Of a stretch of DNA of 18,755 nt, positions 1 through 6,257 are shown piece after piece. Below the pieces are notes generated by a model. It saw only the letters and a program-made list of their open reading frames with translations, was not told where the DNA came from and did not search any database. The stretch covers positions 1-18,755 of the forward strand of contig JADFXZ010000024.1 of assembly GCA_015233265.1 (NCBI GenBank), read 5' to 3'. Position 1 is the stretch's first letter. Each line of letters starts with the position of its first letter. The translations under genes were made by a program, and so were the position numbers. The stretch is from Nitrospirota bacterium. Its GTDB lineage: Bacteria; Nitrospirota; Thermodesulfovibrionia; Thermodesulfovibrionales; Magnetobacteriaceae.

Positions 1-114
1 ATTAATACACTATACGTATGACCAGTGTCTCTTTTCCCTTCACCGAGAATTGCTGTCCGAATATTTGCTTTTTGGGAAGTTCATATGTTACTGTTTTAGA
101 GGAATCATTTGAGC

Positions 115-133
115 CAGGTGGTTTTACCACCTG
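115..133 (+). promoter_or_regulatory. Hairpin in the leader of DUF4189 copy 1
   Basis: CAGGTGGT, loop TTT, ACCACCTG gives an eight-base-pair perfect stem. It ends 24 bases before the start codon and 13 bases before the Shine-Dalgarno sequence. It could be an mRNA structure or a dyad for a DNA-binding protein. No run of T follows, so it is not an intrinsic terminator. Confidence 0.5.
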
Positions 134-157
134 ATATTGACTACTCAGGAGGTATGC

Positions 158-508
158 ATGAAGAGAATGCTGTATTTGTTGGTAGTAGCCCTGATTGCTG
201 GCGTGTGCTACTCAGAGAAGGCATTTGCCATTGGGGCAATCGCATATTCCGATCCGGATGAGATGTATGGTTTTTGTCTTAATGAAAAAGATAAAACCTC
301 GGCTAAGTTATGCGCGATGACGCAGTGTAAGGACGCTGGCGGGGAAAAGTGTCAGTTCCGCGTCTGGTTTGATGGCTGCGGCGCTGTTGCCGTAAGCAAA
401 AAGTACTTTGGCGCCGGTTGGGGTACTTCTCAATCAAAGGCCGAGGCCATGGCGCTCAAACAATGCGGCTCCGGCTGCGAGATAGCCGCATCCCATTGTG
501 AAAAGTAA
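158..508 (+). CDS. Exported DUF4189-type eight-cysteine protein, copy 1
   Basis: The gene encodes 116 aa starting at ATG 158, chosen because a strong AGGAGG (147–152) lies 5 nt upstream and the product then begins with a clean signal peptide (Lys-Arg n-region, hydrophobic residues 4–16, likely cleavage after AFA at 22–24). An in-frame TTG at 137 would only add seven residues. The mature part opens with GAIAYS, carries a VWFDGCGAVA core and a GAGWGTS segment, and has eight Cys at 40, 52, 57, 65, 74, 103, 107 and 114. That pattern and the GxIA...WF..CGA..GxGWG layout match what I know of DUF4189 proteins, which are small secreted proteins of unknown function. Four disulfides in the periplasm or outside the cell are inferred. 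It is the first of a tandem pair and lies upstream of the putative RiPP genes. The specific role is unknown. Confidence 0.85.
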   Translation: MKRMLYLLVVALIAGVCYSEKAFAIGAIAYSDPDEMYGFCLNEKDKTSAKLCAMTQCKDAGGEKCQFRVWFDGCGAVAVSKKYFGAGWGTSQSKAEAMALKQCGSGCEIAASHCEK

Positions 509-535
509 AGTACACACAAGCCTTAGAGAGAGGTG

Positions 536-548
536 GTGGTATTACCAC
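536..548 (+). promoter_or_regulatory. Shortened hairpin in the leader of DUF4189 copy 2
   Basis: GTGGT, loop ATT, ACCAC forms a five-base-pair stem at the same distance from the start codon as in copy 1. The outer base pairs of copy 1 are lost (G535/A549 and T534/T550 do not pair). The loop base changes but the upper stem is kept. Confidence 0.4.
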
Positions 549-575
549 ATGATATTTCCTACTGCGGAGGTATGC

Positions 576-926
576 ATGAAGAGGTTAGTGTATTTGTTGG
601 TAGTAGCCTTGATTGCTGGCGTATGCTATTCAGAAAAGGCATTTGCCATTGGGGCAATCGCTTTTTCTGATCCGGATGAGATATACGGTTTTTGTCTTAA
701 TGAAAAAGATAAGACCTCGGCTAAGATATGCGCGATGACACAATGTAAGGACGCAGGAGGAGAAGCCTGTAAGTTCATGGTCTGGTTTGATGGCTGCGGC
801 GCTGTTGCCTTAAATAAAAAGTACTATGGAATCGGTTATGGTACATCACCATCGAAAGCGGAGGCCATGGCACTCAAACAATGCGGCTCCGGCTGCGAGA
901 TAGCCATATCCAAATGTGAAAACTAA
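576..926 (+). CDS. Exported DUF4189-type eight-cysteine protein, copy 2
   Basis: A tandem duplicate of the gene 418 bases upstream, with the same 116-aa length, the same signal peptide apart from a few substitutions and the same eight Cys positions. The start at ATG 576 follows GGAGG (566–570) with a 5-nt gap. The open frame extends upstream to 498 but that part overlaps the end of copy 1 and is not needed. Differences from copy 1 cluster in the mature part (for example YYGIGYG instead of YFGAGWG), so the duplication is not brand new. The 3' flanks of both copies share a CACAAnCCTTA stretch, so the duplicated unit included non-coding flanks. Function unknown. It ends 62 bases before the precursor-like peptide gene and could be co-transcribed with it. 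Confidence 0.85.
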   Translation: MKRLVYLLVVALIAGVCYSEKAFAIGAIAFSDPDEIYGFCLNEKDKTSAKICAMTQCKDAGGEACKFMVWFDGCGAVALNKKYYGIGYGTSPSKAEAMALKQCGSGCEIAISKCEN

Positions 927-988
927 ACTACGCACAAACCTTATACTTGTGTAGGGGTTAAAAAACTGGTGACATAAGGGAGAATTAT

Positions 989-1297
989 ATGAAGATACTT
1001 AACTTAAAGACCATTCTCAATTTAGCAAAATCAACACCCGGCGTTTTTGTGCTTGGATCTCTGGTAACTCTGTTTTCGCAGTCATACACGATGACGCCAG
1101 GCTCCACAGAGCTTCTCTCTCGCATAGAGCTGCGCACCCCAACTGAGGCAAATGCCCAGACCATAGTGATGGATGAGGTTCAAAAGTATCTGCGTGACAA
1201 GGCAATCTCTATCAATTCCAATAACGTTGAGAAAGATATGTCCGATACGCGCTTAGCCGCGTCTTGGTATGAGTGGAGTCAGTGGAGTCAGGGCTAA
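989..1297 (+). CDS. Putative RiPP precursor peptide with three C-terminal W-X-E/Q triads
   Basis: A 102-aa protein whose ATG at 989 follows AAGGGAGA (976–983). The N-terminal part is basic, then hydrophobic (residues about 17–31), and could be a signal or membrane segment. Residues about 55–90 are polar and partly helical in character (IVMDEVQKYLRDKAI) and would act as leader. The last twelve residues are AS-WYE-WSQ-WSQ-G: aromatic-X-E/Q triads at 93–95, 96–98 and 99–101, then a terminal Gly. Triads of aromatic-X-X are the substrate type of three-residue-cyclophane radical SAM/SPASM enzymes (triceptides: Xye, Grr, Fxs groups). The next gene encodes such an enzyme, 45 bases downstream. Position, size and core support a precursor; the product structure is inference. 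I recognise no named family for this peptide. An alternative is an unrelated small exported protein. Confidence 0.7.
   Translation: MKILNLKTILNLAKSTPGVFVLGSLVTLFSQSYTMTPGSTELLSRIELRTPTEANAQTIVMDEVQKYLRDKAISINSNNVEKDMSDTRLAASWYEWSQWSQG
1274..1291 (+). repeat. Exact 9-bp tandem repeat encoding the WSQ-WSQ core
   Basis: TGGAGTCAG occurs twice in direct succession (1274–1282 and 1283–1291), in frame, and encodes Trp-Ser-Gln twice. The preceding codons (TGG TAT GAG, 1265–1273) form a related but diverged third unit. Exact codon identity suggests recent expansion of the core by in-frame duplication. Confidence 0.9.
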
Positions 1298-1342
1298 AAT
1301 ATGGCGGTTGTCAGTGTAATTAACAGGTAGGTTTCACAAGCC

Positions 1343-2494
1343 GTGTTGACGCTATCGGAGTCCTTTGCTGCATCATTTGAGCCAAAGTGCTACATCGTAA
1401 AGGTGTCGAACATTTGCAATCTGAGCTGCTCCTACTGTTATTACTACGGCAGCGGTGGATTTGCAGGCTTACAGAAGACAGATGATGATTATCCTGATGT
1501 TATCTCTTTAAGCACGCTGAGCAATCTGTTCTCCTTTGCAAGAAGCGCAGCAGAGGTGCATGGGACTCAGGAGATTCATTTTTGCTGGCATGGTGGTGAG
1601 CCGATGTGTGTGCCTGCGGGAGATTTCCGCGAAATGTTGAAAATTCAACGGGGCGTGCTCGGCTCATCATCAATTAAAATTAAAAATACGATTCAGACAA
1701 ACGCCACCATGATTACCTCTGAGTGGGCAGCGCTTTTGAGGGAATTTGACTTTGGCATTGGCGTGAGCATTGACGGCCTTGGCGGCGACCATAATAAACA
1801 CAGGAAGTCAGCCGCTGGCGCTGATACCTTCAAAGCTGTCATCAGCGGGGTGAATGCCCTGCTATCTGAGGGCCTTACTTTTTCTGCCCTTACAGTAGTC
1901 GACGGCAGCCATAGTCTGCTGCCTGCCATAGATTTTCTCATTGACACAGGTGTAAAGAGCATTGATTTTCTTCCCCTGATGAATGTCGAAGGTAAGGAAA
2001 CCGGTGCGCTTGAGGCAATATCAAAGAGGGTTGTCGAGGCGTTCCTGTTTATAAAAGAAAAAAAAGGGGTGGATTTCTCGTTTCGAACTGCCTCAGCCAT
2101 GCGCAGGCTATATGTGGGAAAACCAACCGCGGTATGCTCCATTGGCGAAAAAAGATGCTACAACTTCAATTCCATTATGCCTAACGGAGACATTACGATG
2201 TGCGAGAATTTCGTGGCCGCAGGCTTTGCAGGCGCTGCGCTTAATCTCAATGTCAATGATAAATCATTAACCGTTGACCGCTTCAGGCAGGCGCTTTATG
2301 CCAGCGTCAAAGCAATTGACGCCTCCCAAGCAGCAGTCTATGAATGTCAGAGCTGTGAGGTTCTTGATATGTGCGGCGGCGGCTGTCTCTCTAACAGGTA
2401 TGTAAACGGCAAATTTGAAACTAACATCTACTGCCAACTTTTTAAAGACCTCTCCAATGAGATTCAGCAGGAAATGGAAGAACTCTTCGGATGA
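1343..2494 (+). CDS. Radical SAM/SPASM peptide maturase, FxsB/GrrM-like
   Basis: 383 aa from a GTG at 1343. The best upstream purine stretch is CAGGTAGG (1324–1331), somewhat far away, and a TTG at 1346 is possible. The radical SAM cluster motif CX3CX2C is at C25, C29 and C32, and the SAM-binding motif WHGGEP at 82–87. IQTNATMI near 118 and GVSIDG near 140 are typical of peptide-modifying SPASM enzymes. The C-terminal SPASM domain is complete: CX9GX4C at 272–287, then CX2CX5CX3C at 335–348 and a last Cys at 364, enough for two auxiliary 4Fe-4S clusters. The overall wording resembles FxsB/GrrM cyclophane synthases, which join an aromatic ring to a side-chain carbon two residues on. It sits directly after the W-X-E/Q peptide, its likely substrate. 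The exact chemistry is inferred. Cytoplasmic; likely one operon with its neighbours. Confidence 0.88.
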   Translation: MLTLSESFAASFEPKCYIVKVSNICNLSCSYCYYYGSGGFAGLQKTDDDYPDVISLSTLSNLFSFARSAAEVHGTQEIHFCWHGGEPMCVPAGDFREMLKIQRGVLGSSSIKIKNTIQTNATMITSEWAALLREFDFGIGVSIDGLGGDHNKHRKSAAGADTFKAVISGVNALLSEGLTFSALTVVDGSHSLLPAIDFLIDTGVKSIDFLPLMNVEGKETGALEAISKRVVEAFLFIKEKKGVDFSFRTASAMRRLYVGKPTAVCSIGEKRCYNFNSIMPNGDITMCENFVAAGFAGAALNLNVNDKSLTVDRFRQALYASVKAIDASQAAVYECQSCEVLDMCGGGCLSNRYVNGKFETNIYCQLFKDLSNEIQQEMEELFG

Positions 2495-3462
2495 AAAAGA
2501 TATGTTATTTTAATATTACCTACAGATGCAATGAAAGCTGCGTATTTTGCGCCGCTAACTGCCAGGCCAACAGCGGCAAATACGCACATAAAAAACTCAA
2601 TGACCTGACCCTTGGGGAGTTTACCGCCGCCCTCGATAATTCCAGCGTGCAAAGGGATGACGAGATATGGATATCCGGCGGTGAGCCAAGCCTAAACCCC
2701 GATTTTATCGCGATTATCTCTGCTGCCTGCGAATCTTCTGACTTCGTATGGGTCTCCACGACTGCGTCCTGTTTTACGAAACCACATTTTATAGCAGCCC
2801 TTGACGGCAGTCACAACTGCCTCTTCGATGTCCGGCTCTATGCTGACAATCCGGCAGAGCATGACGCCCTTACAGTAACTGAAGGCTCTTTTGAGAAAAC
2901 TGTGCAGGGGATTAAGGCGCTTTTGAGGGCACGCGCCAGCAACAGCAATCTCAAATACCGCGTTGGTGTGCGGCTGTTGCTTTCAAATAACACTATGAGC
3001 GCTCTGTCCAATACGGCGCTCTTTGCCCTGAATGACCTGGGTGTCGATAAGGTTAGTATAAATATGCTGATAGCCTCAAGTGCAAATGAAAACGCTGAGG
3101 CCTTTTTCCCTATGGGTGCGGCCAAGGCTGAGCTGCAGCGGCTGTGGCAGGAGTCAAATGGCGATGATAGGCTGCATATAAGTGGACTGCCGCTGTGTAT
3201 AACCCCCTTTGAGCTTGCCCTTAGAAAGATGTGCAGCTGTAACGCAAGGCCCTCCGGCCCTGTAGAGTGCATCTACTATGATGTCATAAAGAAACATGAG
3301 CCTAATAAGTCAGTTTTAGACAGGTCAAATATTGGAATAGATTCGATGAAGGGACCTCAGTGTCAGGAGTGTGACGCCAATGATAACTGTCAGGGGATTC
3401 CACAGTGGTACTGGAGTAAATACTCTGGGGTAGAGTCTCTGGCTATTAATCTGCTTGAGTAA
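2491..3462 (+). CDS. Second radical SAM protein with a reduced SPASM/twitch-like C-terminus
   Basis: 323 aa. The ATG at 2491 overlaps the stop of the preceding maturase gene (ATGA), so translation is probably coupled. The CX3CX2C motif is at C13, C17 and C20, and ISGGEP at 61–66 binds SAM. The C-terminal part holds C236, C248, C250 and C260 and then CX2CX5C at 291–300 followed by QGIPQWYWSKYSG. It lacks the CX3C end of a standard SPASM motif, so the auxiliary-cluster set differs from that of its partner. Such C-terminal halves occur in several SPASM/twitch radical SAM enzymes. I cannot name the subfamily. It may add a second modification to the peptide, act on another residue, or help present the substrate. 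A role with the precursor at 989–1297 is inferred from the gene overlap. Confidence 0.85.
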   Translation: MKKICYFNITYRCNESCVFCAANCQANSGKYAHKKLNDLTLGEFTAALDNSSVQRDDEIWISGGEPSLNPDFIAIISAACESSDFVWVSTTASCFTKPHFIAALDGSHNCLFDVRLYADNPAEHDALTVTEGSFEKTVQGIKALLRARASNSNLKYRVGVRLLLSNNTMSALSNTALFALNDLGVDKVSINMLIASSANENAEAFFPMGAAKAELQRLWQESNGDDRLHISGLPLCITPFELALRKMCSCNARPSGPVECIYYDVIKKHEPNKSVLDRSNIGIDSMKGPQCQECDANDNCQGIPQWYWSKYSGVESLAINLLE

Positions 3463-3514
3463 CTCGGCGGCTGCTAAGCAGAGAGCGCAACCCTGATAAT
3501 TTTGCCTGATATAT

Positions 3515-3537
3515 TGGTAAACACATGAGGTTTACCA
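3515..3537 (+). promoter_or_regulatory. Second inverted repeat ahead of DUF4189 copy 3
   Basis: TGGTAAAC, loop ACATGAG, GTTTACCA: an eight-base-pair perfect stem just upstream of the other hairpin. Its right arm contains GGTTTACC, a string also present in the hairpin at 3542–3559. No T-run follows, so it is not a classical terminator. It may be an operator or a processing/attenuation structure between the radical SAM genes and copy 3. Confidence 0.4.
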
Positions 3538-3541
3538 GAGC

Positions 3542-3559
3542 TTGGCGGTTTACCGCCAA
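3542..3559 (+). promoter_or_regulatory. Hairpin in the leader of DUF4189 copy 3
   Basis: TTGGCGG, loop TTTA, CCGCCAA gives a seven-base-pair stem ending 31 bases before ATG 3591. Compared with copy 1 (CAGGTGG/CCACCTG), bases on both arms differ while pairing is preserved, which suggests the dyad itself matters. Confidence 0.5.
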
Positions 3560-3590
3560 TAAATCCTGAAGTTGGCTCAGAGGAGGCTGT

Positions 3591-3941
3591 ATGAAGAAGT
3601 TGTTCTATCTGTTGGTGTTAGTGTTGATTGCCGGAGTTTGCTATTCAGAGAAGGCATTTGCCACAGGGGCAATCGCAATTTCCGAGGAAGAGGAGATGTA
3701 TGGCGTGTGCACCGGCGCAAGCGATAAGGATCAGGCCAAGACATGTGCGATGAAGGCGTGTAAAGACCACGGCGGCACAGAATGTACTTTTCGCGTTTGG
3801 TTTGAGAAGTGCGGCGCTGTTGCTATGAGCACAAAGTACTTTGGAATTGGCTGGGGCAAAGATAAAGAGACGGCAGAGTCTAAGGCTATCGAAGACTGCG
3901 ACCACAACTGCGTTGTAGTCGCATCTGAATGTGAAAAGTAG
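3591..3941 (+). CDS. Exported DUF4189-type eight-cysteine protein, copy 3
   Basis: 116 aa, the same length as copies 1 and 2, with all eight Cys at the same positions (40, 52, 57, 65, 74, 103, 107, 114) and nearly the same signal peptide (IAGVCYSEKAFA shared). The mature part has diverged more: SEEEEMYGVCTGASDKD replaces SDPDEMYGFCLNEKDK, and the segment around 88–100 is charged (KDKETAESKAIED). The ATG at 3591 has AGAGGAGG (3580–3587) just upstream. It lies 128 bases after the second radical SAM gene, so the two maturases and the peptide are bracketed by members of this family. The conserved Cys frame under sequence divergence points to selection on the fold. Function unknown. Confidence 0.85.
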   Translation: MKKLFYLLVLVLIAGVCYSEKAFATGAIAISEEEEMYGVCTGASDKDQAKTCAMKACKDHGGTECTFRVWFEKCGAVAMSTKYFGIGWGKDKETAESKAIEDCDHNCVVVASECEK

Positions 3942-3985
3942 AGATTTCATCAAACGCACAAAGCAACTATGACCGCGCGCGTTCG

Positions 3986-4003
3986 ATGGGGATGTGTCCT
4001 CAT
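3986..4003. terminator. Weak hairpin between convergent genes
   Basis: ATGGGGA, loop TGTG, TCCTCAT forms a seven-pair stem with one G·T pair between the + gene ending at 3941 and the − gene ending at 4015. There is AGTTTTATTT downstream on the + strand after a 7-base gap. Placement fits a terminator but the stem and spacing are not textbook. Confidence 0.3.
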
Positions 4004-4014
4004 GGCGGGCAGTT

Positions 4015-5127
4015 TTATTTATTCAAACAGTAGTCTTCTATCAGGCAGCTGAACTGCCCGGCCGCGCACGAAATGGAATATGCTAGAGCCTTTTGCGTGG
4101 CCCGGCAGCCAAGTTCTCCGCATATTGGGATAGTCTTGTCAATTTTTGCGGCAAGTTCCTCAGGGTCAGTCATATCGTTAAGGAGTACGCCGTCTCTGCC
4201 GTCTTCTATTATCTCTGAGGCGCCGTTGTTTCTCGATGTAATTACGGCAGCCCCTGAGGCCATTGCCTCAAGTGTGGCATTGCTAAAAGGGTCATAAAGC
4301 GTTGGCAGGATAAACACATCAGAAGCGGCGTAAAACCTCTCTATGTTCAAGGCAGGCCCCGTGAAGACCACCCTATCACGCACGCCAAGGCGCTGGCAGG
4401 CCGCCTCATATTTCCCCGTCCTTCCGCGACCGGCAACATACAGGACTGCCGGTGTTCTAATCTGGCTCATGGCTTCAATCAACACGCCAAGGCCTTTTCT
4501 CTCAAACCCCGAACCCACAAACAGGAGCATCGCAGTGTCGTCTTTCACATGAAATTCCCTGCGAAACTCCGCAGAAAGCCGCTCGCGACAACCGGTATTA
4601 AACCGCGTTAAGTCAACGCCATTATACAGCACATGGATTTTATCTTCGTTTACCGCGTAGTGTTCGATAATATTTTGCTTAACCATGTTGGAGTTTGCAA
4701 TTATCACAGGCGTTGCTCTAAAGAGTTCTTTCTCAAGGGACAACAGTGTTCTATGTAAAAGATTAAAATGAAACGACAGACCCTTGAGTCTGCCGCAGAG
4801 GAGACGGCGAATCATCAGCCACTGCCTGTGGCAGCCGTCGCCAGCCCTGTATATGTCTTGGCATGTCGTCCGCTCAAAACTAACCGTACAGTTTGGGGTT
4901 ATCTGCCGTATAATTGCGGCGGCATTACGATTAAATTTTATTGCGCTATAGGCTGAGCTTACAGATGCTGAGTTAACTGTGTGCTGCACGATGCGTGGGT
5001 TTTCCTTCCAACGTGAGCTGAGCATGTGGATTTTATAGCCGGGCAGATTATTTATCAGGCTGTCAATGTAGTTTTCCGCACCGCCAAACGGGTCATAATG
5101 CCTTCTGATAAATGCAATCGCCTTCAT
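4015..5127 (-). CDS. GT4-family glycosyltransferase, WaaG-like
   Basis: 370 aa starting at ATG 5127. The N-terminus FIRRHYDPFGGAE (donor/acceptor loop GGAE at 15–18), the segment YRAGDGCHRQWL near 93–104, SNSMVKQNI near 146 and FVGSGFERKG near 203–212 are typical of GT-B, GT4-type lipopolysaccharide core enzymes of the WaaG kind. The usual EX7E motif appears as DPFSNATLE, with Asp279 in place of the first Glu. The enzyme should transfer a sugar from a nucleotide sugar to a lipid-linked or LPS-core acceptor at the inner face of the membrane; the actual sugar is unknown. It is the last gene of the polysaccharide group, 8 bases after the preceding glycosyltransferase, so it probably depends on coupled translation. 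Confidence 0.85.
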   Translation of the reverse strand: MKAIAFIRRHYDPFGGAENYIDSLINNLPGYKIHMLSSRWKENPRIVQHTVNSASVSSAYSAIKFNRNAAAIIRQITPNCTVSFERTTCQDIYRAGDGCHRQWLMIRRLLCGRLKGLSFHFNLLHRTLLSLEKELFRATPVIIANSNMVKQNIIEHYAVNEDKIHVLYNGVDLTRFNTGCRERLSAEFRREFHVKDDTAMLLFVGSGFERKGLGVLIEAMSQIRTPAVLYVAGRGRTGKYEAACQRLGVRDRVVFTGPALNIERFYAASDVFILPTLYDPFSNATLEAMASGAAVITSRNNGASEIIEDGRDGVLLNDMTDPEELAAKIDKTIPICGELGCRATQKALAYSISCAAGQFSCLIEDYCLNK

Positions 5128-5135
5128 CGAGTTAA

Positions 5136-6251
5136 TCAGCGGATAGAGTCAAGTAGTTTTGCTTCAGTGAGTTTATAATACAATGCCTCGATTTTATCGA
5201 GCATGACCGAGGCTGAGTGGTTTTCGAAGATGAACTGCTTTGCATTTTTGGCTAAGGAGTCAGCCAGTGGTTTGTCTTTTAATACTCTTATCACACCATC
5301 GGCAAGGGCACTGTGGTCAGATGGATTTACAAGCAGGCCGGTGTGAGCGTGTTTAACAACCTCTGGCACTCCACCAACGGCTGTGGCCACAACGGGGCAA
5401 GAGGCGGCCATTGCCTGCATCACAGACTGCGGCACACCCTCAGAATGGGAACTCAACACGGAGACATCACTAAAGGCATAGATTGCGGCAATGTCGGAGG
5501 CGGCGGCTACATAACCGGCGAACACCACATGAGAGTCTATGCCAAGTGAGCGAGCCATAGCTTGCAGACCATTGAGCTTTGGCCCGTCACCAACTAAGAG
5601 AAATACCGCGTCAGGAAATGCCTCGATAACCTTTGGAACAGCCCGCAGTGTAACCTCGTGTCCCTTTACACCTCGTAAAATCCCTACATTGGTAATTATA
5701 GGCGCACCTTCGCTGGCGACATATTTCAGCTTGCCGCGCGTGTCTGTCTTTACGTCAAAGAACACGTCATCCACACCCGTTGGGATACTGACCACGTCAT
5801 CAGGCGGGAACTTGCAGTCCTCAACCAGTGTCTTTCTCATATTGTTGCCGCACGTAATATAGGCATCAGGGAGGTAGTGGATAAAGTTAAATATACTGCG
5901 TTTGAGGGGAATATTTAAATGACGCGTCCTCACGAGCACCGGAGCTTTGGCAAGCCGGGCGGCAATCCCCGCTATCCATGAGTCCTTGCCCGAGTGTGTG
6001 TTAATCACGTCAAAGCGGCTGCCGCCAATGTACTTAGAAAGCCGTGCGATGCTCTGTATGTCGTATGGATTTCTCAGCGGAAGCGTGTAGAGCTCTATGC
6101 CCTGCCTTATGCACTCCTCGTAGAATCTTGTCTGTTTGCGGCAGACGATGGCAGTATAATGTCCCCTTTTTGCAAGCCCAGTGACCTCGGCAAGGACACG
6201 GCGTTCCTGCCCGCCCAAATCCCCTGACCACTCTGTATGGAGAATTCTCAT
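5136..6251 (-). CDS. GT4-family glycosyltransferase
   Basis: 371 aa from ATG 6251. The N-terminus MRILHTEWSGDLGGQERR carries the Gly-Gly-Glu-type loop of GT-B enzymes. VLVRTRHLN, IPTGVD near 158–163, VGDGPKL near 221–227 and SHSEGVPQSVMQAMA are standard GT4 signatures. In the EX7E motif the second Glu is Gln (E-GVPQSVM-Q), a variant that I recall from related enzymes and do not take as proof of inactivity. Gene spacing is 6 bases to the deacetylase upstream and 8 bases to the next glycosyltransferase, which implies one transcript. It is probably part of LPS-core or exopolysaccharide assembly; donor and acceptor cannot be told from sequence. Confidence 0.85.
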   Translation of the reverse strand: MRILHTEWSGDLGGQERRVLAEVTGLAKRGHYTAIVCRKQTRFYEECIRQGIELYTLPLRNPYDIQSIARLSKYIGGSRFDVINTHSGKDSWIAGIAARLAKAPVLVRTRHLNIPLKRSIFNFIHYLPDAYITCGNNMRKTLVEDCKFPPDDVVSIPTGVDDVFFDVKTDTRGKLKYVASEGAPIITNVGILRGVKGHEVTLRAVPKVIEAFPDAVFLLVGDGPKLNGLQAMARSLGIDSHVVFAGYVAAASDIAAIYAFSDVSVLSSHSEGVPQSVMQAMAASCPVVATAVGGVPEVVKHAHTGLLVNPSDHSALADGVIRVLKDKPLADSLAKNAKQFIFENHSASVMLDKIEALYYKLTEAKLLDSIR

Positions 6252-6257
6252 GGGAGA

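Larger units (their letters stand above)
117..926 (+). repeat. Tandem duplication of a ~418-bp unit (leader plus DUF4189 gene)
   Basis: The stretch starting GGTGGT at 117 recurs at 535 with a constant offset of 418 bases. It includes the hairpin, the Shine-Dalgarno sequence, the ATGCATGAAGAG start region, the whole gene and the 3' flank (CACAAGCCTTA near 514, CACAAACCTTA near 932). This shows duplication of the complete expression unit, not just the reading frame. Confidence 0.8.

Noticed and set aside
158..229. Cys17 in the signal peptide of the DUF4189 proteins as a lipobox (IAGVC)
   Set aside because: The residue before Cys is Val, which does not fit a lipobox, and a clear AFA cleavage site follows.
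154..261. Overlapping ATG at 154 (ATGCATG) opening a 35-codon frame inside DUF4189 copy 1
   Set aside because: The Shine-Dalgarno sequence would be only one base away, and the product has no features. Its presence in copy 2 is explained by duplication.
942..947. TATACT as a −10 box for the precursor gene
   Set aside because: No −35-like hexamer lies at a suitable distance, so a separate promoter cannot be claimed.
1301..1330. Nine-codon frame (MAVVSVINR) between the precursor and the SPASM gene
   Set aside because: Too short to judge, with no ribosome site; probably chance.
1693..2142. Antisense open frame of 149 codons in the SPASM gene
   Set aside because: It lies opposite a gene with complete motifs, and its composition is that of a reverse-strand shadow.
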